A DNA stretch of 64,000 nucleotides from JAKAVN01 sp963796565. Its GTDB lineage: Bacteria > Desulfobacterota > Binatia > Binatales > Binataceae. Position numbers and translations under genes: made by a program. The stretch is from contig CAWCMA010000010.1 in the NCBI GenBank assembly GCA_963796565.1, positions 124,001-188,000 on the forward strand. The letters run 5' to 3'. Shown piece after piece: positions 42,182 to 50,779 of this stretch (its first letter is position 1; every line of letters begins with the position of its first letter). The notes below the pieces were generated by a model. That model was not told the origin of the DNA. It did no database searches and saw only the letters and a program-made list of their open reading frames with translations.

Positions 42182-42967
42182 CTAGCGCGCGGGCAGTCTG
42201 AACAGGCGGGCGGCGTTGTCGCGGATCCGCGCGGCCAGCGCCGAGGGGTCGGCGCCGCGTAGCGCGGCCATCGCCTCGAAGGTGCGGCGGACATAGGCGG
42301 GCTCGTTGGGCTTGCCCCGATAGGGCTCGGGCGCGAGATAGGGCGCGTCGGTTTCGATCAGCAGGCGGTCCTCTGGCACGACCATCGCGGCCGCCCGCAG
42401 CGCGTCAGCCTTCTTGAACGTGAGAATTCCGGCGAACGAGACATAGAAGCCGAGTCCGACGAACTCGCGCGCCGCGTCCGCGTCGCCGGTGAAGCAATGG
42501 ATCATGCCGCCGCCCGGCGGGAGACCCGTTTCGCGAACGATCTCGCACAGCCGCCGCTCGGCGTCGCGGCAATGAATCATCACCGGACGCTCGAGCGCAC
42601 GGGCGAGCTCGAGATGCCTTCTAAGCGTGCGCTCCTGGGCATCGGCCGGCGAGTGCATGTAATGGAAATCCAGTCCGGTCTCTCCGATCGCGACCACCTT
42701 GGGCGAGCGCGCGAGCGCGGCGAGCGCCGCGATGCGCGCCTCGTCGCAATCGGCGGCGTTATGCGGATGGACTCCGATGGCGGCGAAGACCTGCGAATGA
42801 CGCTCGGCTATTTCGACGGTGAGCCGGTCAGTTTCGATTGTGTCGATGGCGCCAACCGCGACGATCGTTCCCACCGCGGCGTCGGCCGCGCGCGCAAGCG
42901 CGCCGTCGAGATCCGGATAGAGCCGCGGGTCGGCCAGGTGACAATGCGCGTCCAGGATGGTGTCCAT
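42182..42967 (-). CDS. tatD: TatD family metal-dependent hydrolase
   Basis: A 261-residue TIM-barrel hydrolase, a probable metal-dependent deoxyribonuclease. The metal ligands are seen in DAHCHL (HxH), GETGLDFHY, MIHCRDAE, HCFTGD and LIETDAPYL. Length fits the family. It lies 12 bp after ilvA on the same strand and is the last gene of a run on this strand. The start at 42967 is well placed. TatD enzymes have been linked to DNA repair and to proofreading of D-aminoacyl-tRNA (as in some homologues); which applies here is not visible. Confidence 0.95.
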   Translation of the reverse strand: MDTILDAHCHLADPRLYPDLDGALARAADAAVGTIVAVGAIDTIETDRLTVEIAERHSQVFAAIGVHPHNAADCDEARIAALAALARSPKVVAIGETGLDFHYMHSPADAQERTLRRHLELARALERPVMIHCRDAERRLCEIVRETGLPPGGGMIHCFTGDADAAREFVGLGFYVSFAGILTFKKADALRAAAMVVPEDRLLIETDAPYLAPEPYRGKPNEPAYVRRTFEAMAALRGADPSALAARIRDNAARLFRLPAR

Positions 42968-42979
42968 ATCAGTCTTCGA

Positions 42980-44209
42980 TCAGTTTTCGACGACCACCTT
43001 GTGGCCGTGCGCGACGAGCGCCTCGCGGATGCGCTCGATGTGATCGTGGCCGCGCGTTTCGAGTTCCAGCGTCACGCGGGCGCCGCCGATCCGTACGTCG
43101 CGCCGCGTGCGGTCGTGTTGGATCGCGTGCACGTTGGCGCCCTGCTCGGTTATCACGCTGAGCAACCGCCCCAATTCTCCCGGCCGATCCCGCATCTCCA
43201 CCGTCAACCGCATCAGCCGCCCCGCCTTCGCCAGTCCGTGCCCGATCATCCGGTCGAGCAGGTTGACGTCGATATTGCCGCCGCTCACCACGATCACCAC
43301 GCGCCGCCCGGCTACCGCGCGGCCAAGCTTCAGCGCGCCCGCCAGCGCCGCCGCGCCCGCGCCCTCGGCGAGCAGCTTCATCCGTTCGAGCATCAGCAGC
43401 ACCGCCTCGCCGATCTCGAAGTCGTCGACCGTCACCACGCGATCGAGGCGATTGCGCACGATTTCGAACGGCAGGCCGCCGATGCGTCCGGTGGCAAGAC
43501 CGTCGGCGATGGTGTCGACCGCGGTCGGCACGGTGGAGGGCACGCCCTGGCGGAGGCTGAGGCTCAGTTGCGCCGAGCCCGCAGCCTCGACGCCGATCAG
43601 TTTCGAGCGCGGGGCGCGTGCGGCGAGCGCGAGCGCCATTCCGGCGATAAGCCCGCCGCCGCCCACCGGCACCAGCACGAAGTCGGGCGCGAGTTCGGCG
43701 GCGATCTCCAGGCCGACCGTGCCCTGGCCGGCGATCACGAATGGATCGTCGTAGGCGTCGACAAACAGCGCGCCGGTGCGCGCGCCGATTTCCACGGCCG
43801 CGCGATGCGCCTCGAGGTAGTCGATGCCTGCAAGCTCGACCGTCTGGCCGTAGCTGCGCGTCGCGTCGATCTTGGCGATCGCGGCCGTCGTCGGCATCAC
43901 GATCGTCGCGCGCACGCCCGCGTGCGAGGCGGCCCACGCAAGCGCCTGGCCGTGATTGCCGGCCGACGCGGCGACGGCGCCGCGCGCGGCCTCGACCGGC
44001 GACAGCGCCGCGATTCGATTGTACGCCCCGCGAATCTTGAATGAGCCGGTCTTCTGCAGGTTCTCGGGCTTGAGGTACACCTCCGCCGCGAGCATCCGGG
44101 AGAACGTATCGCTATGGATGAGCGGGGTCGGCTTGACGACTCCCGCCAGCCGCTCGCGCGCAAGCTCGAGGTCTTCGATCGTGACGCTGTCGGAGCCCGT
44201 CGCGCTCAT
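42980..44209 (-). CDS. ilvA: Threonine ammonia-lyase with one ACT domain
   Basis: A 409-residue PLP enzyme that deaminates threonine (or serine) to 2-oxobutyrate, the first step to isoleucine. PLP Lys is in KTGSFKIRGAYNR near residue 55, the phosphate loop is GGGGLIAG, and SAGNHGQALAWAA is present. A single C-terminal ACT domain begins near residue 330 (LMRLTVEMRDRPGELGRLL). This short form is shared by catabolic and some biosynthetic enzymes, so regulation by isoleucine is not certain. It is followed by tatD and preceded by two small genes. Confidence 0.94.
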   Translation of the reverse strand: MSATGSDSVTIEDLELARERLAGVVKPTPLIHSDTFSRMLAAEVYLKPENLQKTGSFKIRGAYNRIAALSPVEAARGAVAASAGNHGQALAWAASHAGVRATIVMPTTAAIAKIDATRSYGQTVELAGIDYLEAHRAAVEIGARTGALFVDAYDDPFVIAGQGTVGLEIAAELAPDFVLVPVGGGGLIAGMALALAARAPRSKLIGVEAAGSAQLSLSLRQGVPSTVPTAVDTIADGLATGRIGGLPFEIVRNRLDRVVTVDDFEIGEAVLLMLERMKLLAEGAGAAALAGALKLGRAVAGRRVVIVVSGGNIDVNLLDRMIGHGLAKAGRLMRLTVEMRDRPGELGRLLSVITEQGANVHAIQHDRTRRDVRIGGARVTLELETRGHDHIERIREALVAHGHKVVVEN

Positions 44210-44240
44210 TCTTTTCGCATCCGCACCGCCGGTACGCGGC

Positions 44241-44594
44241 TCAATGCTGATGCTGACGGGGAGTGAAGCGGCGGTCGCGAGAGGCGCCGAAGGTGCTGCC
44301 CTCGAACTCGACCTGGACGCATTGGCCGCTTTGCCAATCGAGGTCGAGCAGCAGGTAGCGCACCGCGCGCTGCTTGACCGCGTCGACGAGCGAGGCGACC
44401 TGGGCCGGATCGGCCGGGTCGATCGCGGCAGTTTCGGCGACGTCGAGATGGCTTTTCGCGACGAACTCGCGCACCCGCGCCTCGCTCGAGAATCCGAGCA
44501 CGCCGGCCCAGTGCGTGCCCTCTTCCTGGTAGACGATCAGCGCGCCCGACGAATCGAGCAGCAGATGCAGCTCCTTTGCGGCAAGCGCGCTCAA
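44241..44594 (-). CDS. Conserved hypothetical protein
   Basis: A 117-residue protein with no recognised domain. It has LHLLLDSSGALIVYQEEGTH-type mixed alpha/beta pattern, then VKQRAVRYLLLDLDW, suggesting a small alpha/beta fold. The tail ends HQH. Its start overlaps the stop of the upstream gene by 4 bases (44591-44594), so the two are translationally coupled. Function is unknown. Confidence 0.7.
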   Translation of the reverse strand: MSALAAKELHLLLDSSGALIVYQEEGTHWAGVLGFSSEARVREFVAKSHLDVAETAAIDPADPAQVASLVDAVKQRAVRYLLLDLDWQSGQCVQVEFEGSTFGASRDRRFTPRQHQH

Positions 44595-44932
44595 GCGGCC
44601 TCGATCCTGAGCCGGCCCGCGCGCAGCGCTTCGGCGCGCTCGTGCACCAGCGCGGGGTAGGTGTAGTAGTGATCGCCGCTCAAGCGCAGGAACGACGCGA
44701 CGTCGACGTCGTCGAGGCTCAACTCTCCGATCCGCGCCTCGGCCGCGTCGCGGCTGGGGGCCTTCAGGATGGTGTCGTAAATCTTGCGCGCCTGCTCGGA
44801 GAGAAAGTCCTCGCGCGGCGGCAACGCCGCGGGCGGAAGCTTGCCGGCGTGGAAGTTGTCGAGGATATAGCGCAGCGCCTTGAGTTCGTGGCGCAAGACG
44901 TCGATTTGCTTCAGAGTCTTGTCAGGCATCAC
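44591..44932 (-). CDS. Conserved hypothetical helical protein
   Basis: A 113-residue, mainly helical protein: DVLRHELKALRYILDNFHAG, then FLSEQARKIYDTILKAP and VASFLRLSGDHYYTYPALV. The second half faintly recalls the N-terminal domain of DnaB-type proteins, but it is too short for a firm claim. Coupled to the next gene by a 4-base overlap and about 84 bp after the MerR-TPR gene. Function unknown. Confidence 0.7.
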   Translation of the reverse strand: MMPDKTLKQIDVLRHELKALRYILDNFHAGKLPPAALPPREDFLSEQARKIYDTILKAPSRDAAEARIGELSLDDVDVASFLRLSGDHYYTYPALVHERAEALRAGRLRIEAA

Positions 44933-45016
44933 CCCAAAGCTTATCGCCGCCGCGCGGGTCAGTTCAAACGCGGAGGTAGAGGCATGAAGCGATGCTGGCG
45001 AGGGGCGAGGCCGCGG

Positions 45017-45847
45017 CTAGCTGCGGGTGAGGCGATGGACCATCCCGAGATGGCGCAACGCCTCGCGCTTGCGGCCCATCGATTCGTACAACTCGGCGAG
45101 ATTGCGATGCGCCGCGAGCGAGAGCGGATCGCATTCGGTTGCGCGCAGGAAACTTCCGAGCGCGTTCTGGAGGTCCTCGCGCCGGCGATAGAGCAGGCCG
45201 AGGCGGGCGTGGACGTCGGCGCTGGTGGGAACAATCGCCGCGGCGCCGAGCAACGCACGCAGCGCGCCGGCGAGATCGCCTTCGCGTTCGAGCAGGCCGG
45301 CGAGGTCGATATGGGCTTCGAAATTTCCCGGCTCGCGACCCAGCAATTCGCTATACAACGTGAGCGCGCGCAATGGATCGCTCTCGGCCAGCCGGCGCGC
45401 CTCCTCGAAGCGCTCGCGCACGCGGGCCGGGCCGAACCGCTCCTCGACCTTGCCCGGCGCGGGCGGCGCGCCGAAGTTGAGCAGCACCTGGCCGCTCAGC
45501 GCCTCGACCATCACGTTGCCGTCGCGCACCACGATCTGTCCGTCGTAGTTGGCGAGCCTGAGCGAGGTGACTGACCGCGCCGGTCCGAACATCCCGCGCA
45601 CCCGTTCCAGGCATCGGCGCATCGGGTCCAGATGATGGCGCGTGGGCAGCAACTCCTTGGCCAGGCGCATCACCAGCAGATCGTCGAAACCGAAACGCAT
45701 CTGGCGGCCGCCCTTGAGCGGCCGCACCAGCGAGCGTTTGACCCAGTAGCGAATCCGATCGGGCGAGATTGCGAGAATCCGCGCCGCCGCGCGCGTCGAG
45801 AAAGTTTGCGCCCGCCTCACTGCCGCATCGTCCAACGTCCCCACCAC
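45017..45847 (-). CDS. MerR-type HTH protein with TPR repeats
   Basis: A 276-residue regulator-like protein. Residues 15-70 form a MerR-like winged helix (STRAAARILAISPDRIRYWVKR then GGRQMRFGFDDLLVMR). A short beta-rich linker (about 90-130) is followed by at least two, probably three, TPR-type repeats (YSELLGREPGNFEAHIDLAGL, LGAAAIVPTSADVHARLGLL, FLRATECDPLSLAAHRNLAEL). No ligand domain typical of MerR is present. TPRs suggest it senses a protein partner. Similar HTH-TPR proteins are found in related uncultured bacteria. Targets unknown. Confidence 0.85.
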   Translation of the reverse strand: MVGTLDDAAVRRAQTFSTRAAARILAISPDRIRYWVKRSLVRPLKGGRQMRFGFDDLLVMRLAKELLPTRHHLDPMRRCLERVRGMFGPARSVTSLRLANYDGQIVVRDGNVMVEALSGQVLLNFGAPPAPGKVEERFGPARVRERFEEARRLAESDPLRALTLYSELLGREPGNFEAHIDLAGLLEREGDLAGALRALLGAAAIVPTSADVHARLGLLYRRREDLQNALGSFLRATECDPLSLAAHRNLAELYESMGRKREALRHLGMVHRLTRS

Positions 45848-46025
45848 GGCCCGAGTATAAAAACTCGTTGGCGGTGTCTCAACGCTGGCGATGGCGATCT
45901 TTGAACAGCGCCCTGTTGAGAGGCTGTCAGCAGAATTTGGCGGCCGGCCCTGCGCGGTCGAGATTCGCGCGCCGCCTAATTAGATGCCATGTCAGGCGAA
46001 TGACATGGCAGTGCCCGATGCGCGA
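45848..46025 (-). other. Intergenic, no gene recognised
   Basis: 178 bp between the MerR-TPR gene start and the ribH stop. I see no RNA motif, including no FMN riboswitch, and no gene. Confidence 0.5.
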
Positions 46026-46439
46026 CTATTCCCCGATTTCCTTGAGCGTGCGCACCATCCGGACCGCCGCTTCGACCGCGTTGCGCGCGTTGTCGATACG
46101 GTCGAGAGCCTGTTCGCGGGTCATCCCCGGCCCGGTCATCCCGAGCGCGACCGGCTTGTCGAACTGCAGCGCCAGGTCGGCGGCGGCGCGCGCGGCGGCG
46201 TGCGCGACGATCTCGTCGTGCCCGGTATCGCCCTTGATCACGGTGCCGATTATCACCACCGCGTCGACGTCCTTGCGGCGCAGCAGCTTCTTGATCGCCG
46301 GGCCCATGTCGAAAACGCCCGGAACGCGGACCACATGGCTCACCTCGACCCCGAGGAAGGCGGCGTGGCGCCGCGCCCGCTCCTCCATCGCGGAGGTCAC
46401 GTCAAGGTTGAACTCCGACACTACCATCGCGATTTTCAC
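46026..46439 (-). CDS. ribH: 6,7-dimethyl-8-ribityllumazine synthase, archaeal type
   Basis: A 137-residue lumazine synthase, the penultimate enzyme of riboflavin synthesis. It resembles the archaeal form (as in Methanocaldococcus) rather than the usual bacterial RibH: VVSEFNLDVTSAMEERA, VVRVPGVFDMGPAIKKLL, IGTVIKGDTGHDEIV and LGMTGPGMTREQALDR. The frame is open to 46544, but the GTG at 46439 is preceded by AAAGGAG and overlaps the hisF stop as GTGA, so it is coupled to hisF. No other riboflavin gene is in the window. Confidence 0.9.
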   Translation of the reverse strand: MKIAMVVSEFNLDVTSAMEERARRHAAFLGVEVSHVVRVPGVFDMGPAIKKLLRRKDVDAVVIIGTVIKGDTGHDEIVAHAAARAAADLALQFDKPVALGMTGPGMTREQALDRIDNARNAVEAAVRMVRTLKEIGE

Positions 46440-47254
46440 GGGCCGCTCCTTTCTTTTCCTTCGTCGCGGACGTCCAGGTGAATCGCCTCGCGAATCTCGA
46501 CTCCGCCCGCGCGCAAGTAGCGCTTGAGGTCGGGAATCGTGCATTCGCCGTAGTGGACGATCGAGGCGACGATGGCGGCGTCGGCGCCGCCCGCGGTAAA
46601 CGCGTCGAGCAGATGGCGCGGCTCGCCGGCGCCGCCCGAGGCGATCACCGGAATGCCCACTCCGTCCGCGATCATCCGGGTTATTTCAAGATCGTAGCCG
46701 GCCTTGGTGCCGTCGGCGTCGATCGAGTTGATGCACAGCTCGCCGGCGCCCATCCGCTCGCCCTCGCGCGCCCATTGTAACGCGTCGCGCCCGGTGGGCG
46801 TGCGTCCGCCGTCGATTATGACTTCGTGGCGCGAGGGCAGCCCCGCTCGGCCCGTGCGCTTGACCTGCATCGAGAGCACGACGCACTGACTGCCAAAGGC
46901 GCGCGCGCCGGCCGCAATCAGGCTCGGGTCGCGCACCGCGCCCGAGTCGATCGAGACCTTCTCGGCTCCGGCCAGCAGCACCGCCCGCATGTCCTCGAGC
47001 GTGCGCAAGCCGCCGCCGACGCTGAACGGGATGAAGATTTCGCGCGCCACCGCGCGCACCACGTCGAGCATGATCCCGCGCCGCTCGTTGGAGGCCGTGA
47101 TGTCGTAGAACACCAGCTCGTCGGCGCCTTGCTCGTAGTAGTAACGCGCCATCGCGACCGGATCGCCGACGTCGGTGTTGTCCAGGAACTGGACGCCCTT
47201 GGTGACCTGGCCCGCCCGCACGTCGAGGCAGGGGATGATGCGTTTGGCGATCAT
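46436..47254 (-). CDS. hisF: Imidazole glycerol phosphate synthase subunit HisF
   Basis: Cyclase subunit of IGP synthase; it uses ammonia from HisH to make imidazole glycerol phosphate and AICAR. The 272-residue (beta-alpha)8 barrel starts KRIIPCLDV with the catalytic Asp, has DITASNERR, FSVGGGLRTLEDM, the second catalytic Asp in SIDADGTK and ASGGAGEPRHL. The frame is open to 47344, but the ATG at 47254 begins the conserved strand and lies 4 bp after the hisH stop. It overlaps ribH by 4 bases. Confidence 0.96.
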   Translation of the reverse strand: MIAKRIIPCLDVRAGQVTKGVQFLDNTDVGDPVAMARYYYEQGADELVFYDITASNERRGIMLDVVRAVAREIFIPFSVGGGLRTLEDMRAVLLAGAEKVSIDSGAVRDPSLIAAGARAFGSQCVVLSMQVKRTGRAGLPSRHEVIIDGGRTPTGRDALQWAREGERMGAGELCINSIDADGTKAGYDLEITRMIADGVGIPVIASGGAGEPRHLLDAFTAGGADAAIVASIVHYGECTIPDLKRYLRAGGVEIREAIHLDVRDEGKERSGP

Positions 47255-47258
47255 GGCG

Positions 47259-47885
47259 CTAGGGTTTGAGGCGGCAGAAGTTGTCGAGCAGCCGGAGTCC
47301 CGCGGCGCCGCTTTTCTCGAGATGGAACTGGGTGGCGACAACATTGTCGCGCGCGACGGCGGCGCAAAACGGCACGCCGTGGTCGCTGGTCGCGATCACC
47401 AGCGCCGGGTCGTCGGGGATCGGGTAGTAGGAGTTGACGAAATAGAAGTGAGTATTGTCGGGAACGCCGCGAAACACCGGATGGGGCCGCGTCTGGCGCA
47501 CGCGGTTCCATCCGATCTGCGGGACTTTCAGCGGCCGGCCGTCGACCGCCGGCGGAAAGCGCACCACGCGTCCCGCGATAATTCCGAGGCAGCGGGCGTC
47601 GTCCTCCTCGCTCCGATCGAGCAGCACCTGGATTCCGATGCAGATGCCGAGGAAGGGTTTGCCGGCGCGGACGACGTCGTTGCGCAGCACCTCGTCGAGC
47701 CCCAGCGCGCGCAGGTTTTCCATCGTGGCGCCCGCGGCGCCAACGCCGGGCAGGATGGCGCGGTCGGCGGCGCGTACGCGCTCGGGGCGGTCGGTAATCT
47801 CGCAACTATGGCCGAGATGCTCGAGCGCCCGCGCCACGCTGGTGAGATTTCCCGCCTTGTAGTCGACTATCGCGATCATGATCAA
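47259..47885 (-). CDS. hisH: Imidazole glycerol phosphate synthase subunit HisH
   Basis: Glutaminase subunit of IGP synthase. The 208-residue class I amidotransferase has the oxyanion strand PGVGAAG, nucleophile Cys in GICIGIQVL, and the His/Glu pair in ATQFHLEKSG. It comes directly before hisF. The other his genes are not nearby. Start at 47885 or the Met two codons later; both are good. Together with hisF it forms a complete enzyme. Confidence 0.95.
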   Translation of the reverse strand: MIMIAIVDYKAGNLTSVARALEHLGHSCEITDRPERVRAADRAILPGVGAAGATMENLRALGLDEVLRNDVVRAGKPFLGICIGIQVLLDRSEEDDARCLGIIAGRVVRFPPAVDGRPLKVPQIGWNRVRQTRPHPVFRGVPDNTHFYFVNSYYPIPDDPALVIATSDHGVPFCAAVARDNVVATQFHLEKSGAAGLRLLDNFCRLKP

Positions 47886-47946
47886 TCCGGGGCTGCGCGA
47901 CCCGGTTTAGCATCTTAGCCTGAGCGCCCGGCCCGCGCGACAGCAC

Positions 47947-49461
47947 CTAATCGCGGCGGAGCGGACGGCCGGGGCGGGCGTTCGTATGCCGGCCGTTTGC
48001 TACCACGGCGACGCCGTTGACGAAGACGTGCGCGATGCCGACCGGATAGCGCTTGGGCTCATTGTAGGTTCCGGCGTCGATTACAGTTGCCGGATCGAAA
48101 ACCACCAGGTCGGCGAAGGCTCCGGCTTGCAGCACGCCGCGGTCCGCGAGGCCGAACTTTTGCGCCGGCATCCCGGTCATGCGATGGACCGCGTCTTCTA
48201 TCGTGAGCAGCCCGAGGTCCCGCGCGTAGTGGCCCAGCACTCGCGCGAAGGTCCCGTACAGGCGCGGATGAGGCTTACCGCCCAGCGGAATCCCGTCCGA
48301 GCCAATCATGGTCGTCGGATGGCGCATCACGGTTTGCACGTCGCCCTCGTCCATCATGTCGAGGATGGCGATCGCGCGATGCTGCTCGTCGGCGTCGACC
48401 TTGCGCGCCGCGTCTTCGGGCGAAAGATCGAGCTTGATCGCGAGCTGCGCAATCGTCTGGCCCTCGTACTCCGGATGCAGCGGCGCGGAAGCGATCAGCA
48501 CGCGCTCGGGCTCGAGCCGCGCGATTCCGCCGCGGTCGCCCTGCGGATTGAAGACGTTGTTGTGCAGCACCGCGGCCAGCATCGTGCTGCCCGAGGTGTA
48601 GGGATACTGATCGGCGGTCACGTCGAGGCCCTCGGCGCGCGCCTCTTCGATAAGTCCGATCGATTCCCGCACGCGGCCCCAGTTTCTTTTTCCAGCCGCC
48701 TTATGATGCGAGATCTGGACCCGCACGCCGGACTCGCGGCCGATGCGGATCGCTTCGCGCACGGCGTCGAGCAGGCCCGAGGACTCGTTGCGCATGTGAG
48801 TCGCGTAGATTCCGCCGGCCGCGGCCACGTCACGGGCCAGTTCGATGACCTCTTCAGTTGCGCAATGGCGGCCCGGTTCATAGATGAGCCCGGTGGAGAG
48901 CCCTACCGCGCCGGCTTCGAGGCCTTCGCGCACCAGCTCGCGCATCGCGCCCTGCTCGTCCGCGGTGGGCGCGCGACGCGCCATCCCCATCACGGCGGCG
49001 CGGATGGTGTTGTGCCCGACCAGCATCGCGACGTTGAGGCTGGGCGGCGCGCGCTCGACCACTTCGAAGTAACCGCGATAACCGTCCCATCCGGGCATCG
49101 CAGCGTCGCCAAAGAACGTGTCGAAGTGCTCGCGTACCGCCGCGTAGGGCGCCGCCCCCATCCCGCAGTTGCCCACCACCTCCGTGGTGACGCCCTGCAT
49201 CAGCTTGAAGTCCATCGCGGGCGTGGCCAGCACCGCGAAGTCGTCGTGGCTGTGGACGTCGATGAAGCCGGGCGCAAGGGCGAGGCCGCGCGCGTCGATT
49301 TCGATTCCCGCTCCGCCCTCGATCGCCGCTGCGCCCTCGACTTCGCCGACCGCCGCGATTCGATCGCCGCGAACCGCTAGGTCGCCAACGAAAGGCGCCG
49401 CGCCGGTGCCGTCGAAGATGCGCGCGCCGCGAATGACGAGGTCCCATCGATTGTCGGTCAT
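47947..49461 (-). CDS. N-acyl-D-amino-acid deacylase family amidohydrolase
   Basis: A 504-residue amidohydrolase of the D-aminoacylase type. It has LAPGFIDVHSHDD (metal-binding HxH), GVTTEVVGNCGMGAAP with the family Cys, YATHMRNES, VQISHHK, DQYPYTSGSTM and the late GSDGIPLGGKPHPR block. The ATG at 49461 (MTDNRWDLVIRG) is chosen over the longer frame to 49509; GGAG lies about 11 bases before it. An FAD-dependent amine oxidase gene precedes it by 49 bp, and together they could release and oxidise D-amino acids. Confidence 0.93.
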   Translation of the reverse strand: MTDNRWDLVIRGARIFDGTGAAPFVGDLAVRGDRIAAVGEVEGAAAIEGGAGIEIDARGLALAPGFIDVHSHDDFAVLATPAMDFKLMQGVTTEVVGNCGMGAAPYAAVREHFDTFFGDAAMPGWDGYRGYFEVVERAPPSLNVAMLVGHNTIRAAVMGMARRAPTADEQGAMRELVREGLEAGAVGLSTGLIYEPGRHCATEEVIELARDVAAAGGIYATHMRNESSGLLDAVREAIRIGRESGVRVQISHHKAAGKRNWGRVRESIGLIEEARAEGLDVTADQYPYTSGSTMLAAVLHNNVFNPQGDRGGIARLEPERVLIASAPLHPEYEGQTIAQLAIKLDLSPEDAARKVDADEQHRAIAILDMMDEGDVQTVMRHPTTMIGSDGIPLGGKPHPRLYGTFARVLGHYARDLGLLTIEDAVHRMTGMPAQKFGLADRGVLQAGAFADLVVFDPATVIDAGTYNEPKRYPVGIAHVFVNGVAVVANGRHTNARPGRPLRRD

Positions 49462-49510
49462 TATGAAAAGCTCCGCAGAATGATCAAAAGCCCCGCGGAA
49501 TGCGCGCAAC

Positions 49511-50653
49511 CTAGGCGCGGGCGAAGCGCGCCGGCGAAACCGCCGCTTCGGTCACGCCCTGCGCGGCGAGGTCGGAGGGAATGCCGCGTCGGAGCGCGAG
49601 GCTCGCGGTGAGCCGTCCCATCGACGGCGAAGTTTCGATTCCATAGCCGCCTTGGCCGGCCAGCCAGAAGAATCCCTCCACGCGCGGATCATAGCCGACC
49701 ACCGGGCATCCGTCGGCGACGAACGAACGCAGGCCCGCCCATTTGCGGCTGATATGCGTGACCGGAATTCGCGCGGCGCGCTGAATCCGGTCGACCGCGA
49801 GCGCCACGTCGAAGTCGTCGGGCTGCACGTCGCACGGCTCCATCGGCGTCTGGTCGGCCGGCGAGCCGAGGAATTTGCCGGCGTCGGGCTTGAAATAGAA
49901 TTCCTCGCCGATGTCGATCACCGACGGCCATTTCGCGATCTCGGCGCCCGCCGGCGGATCGAAGATAAACGCGGTGCGCCGCTTCGGTACCAGGCCGATC
50001 GGGCTTGCACCGGCCATCGCGCCCACCGTGTCGCACCAGGCACCCGCCGCGTTGACCACGACCGGCGCGGCGAAGTCGCCCGCGGCGGTCCGCACGACCC
50101 ATTTACTGTCTTTGTCGCCGCCGCTGCGTTCCAGGCCCAGCAGTTCGGCGCTGGTTGCGAGCTTGCCGCCGCGCGCGCGCATCCCGCGGATGAAGCCCCA
50201 GTGGATCGCGTGCACGTCCATGTCCATCGCCTCGGGGTCGAGCACCGCCCCGGCAAGGTAATCCTGCTTCAGCAAGGGCACGAGCGCGCACGCCTGTTTC
50301 GGGTCAAGACGACGCACCCCAGCGATGTGGCGTGACGATTGCGTGAAGTTTTGTTCGAGCAATGCGGACTGGTCGGCGCGCCCGATGAGGAGCATCCCGC
50401 GCGGCGTCAGCAACGGATGCTCGGCGAATCCGGCGGGCGAGTCTAGAAAAAAGTTCTTGGCGCCGCGGGCGAGCGCGCGAATCACCGAGGGCCCGTGGGT
50501 TTGAACGAAGAGCGCCGCGGAGCGGCCGGTGGTGTGATAGCCGGGCTGACTCTCGCGTTCGAGCACCAGCACGCGGCCGTGCGCGGCCAGCTCATATCCG
50601 GCGGAGGCGCCCGCGATACCACAGCCCACGACGATGAAATCGTAATTGTCCAT
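49511..50653 (-). CDS. FAD-dependent oxidoreductase, D-amino acid oxidase/dehydrogenase (DAO) family
   Basis: A 380-residue flavoenzyme with the FAD dinucleotide fold VVGCGIAGASAGYELA at the N-terminus and LERESQPGYHTTGRS next. The middle covers substrate binding, and the C-terminal FAD block is GQGGYGIETSPSMGRL. The closest functional groups are DadA-like D-amino acid dehydrogenases and glycine/sarcosine oxidases; the sequence does not decide. The N-acyl-D-amino-acid deacylase follows on the same strand, which favours a D-amino acid substrate. Confidence 0.92.
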   Translation of the reverse strand: MDNYDFIVVGCGIAGASAGYELAAHGRVLVLERESQPGYHTTGRSAALFVQTHGPSVIRALARGAKNFFLDSPAGFAEHPLLTPRGMLLIGRADQSALLEQNFTQSSRHIAGVRRLDPKQACALVPLLKQDYLAGAVLDPEAMDMDVHAIHWGFIRGMRARGGKLATSAELLGLERSGGDKDSKWVVRTAAGDFAAPVVVNAAGAWCDTVGAMAGASPIGLVPKRRTAFIFDPPAGAEIAKWPSVIDIGEEFYFKPDAGKFLGSPADQTPMEPCDVQPDDFDVALAVDRIQRAARIPVTHISRKWAGLRSFVADGCPVVGYDPRVEGFFWLAGQGGYGIETSPSMGRLTASLALRRGIPSDLAAQGVTEAAVSPARFARA

Positions 50654-50779
50654 TGCGCGCTTGGTCGTCCGCTCTTCTTATCGCGCCCGCCGGTGGATGA
50701 GATCAAGCGCTTGCGAAGGGGAGACGGTTCGGGCTATCGATCCGTGCGCGATTCGAGAACCCGACAAGGACGGTATGCG

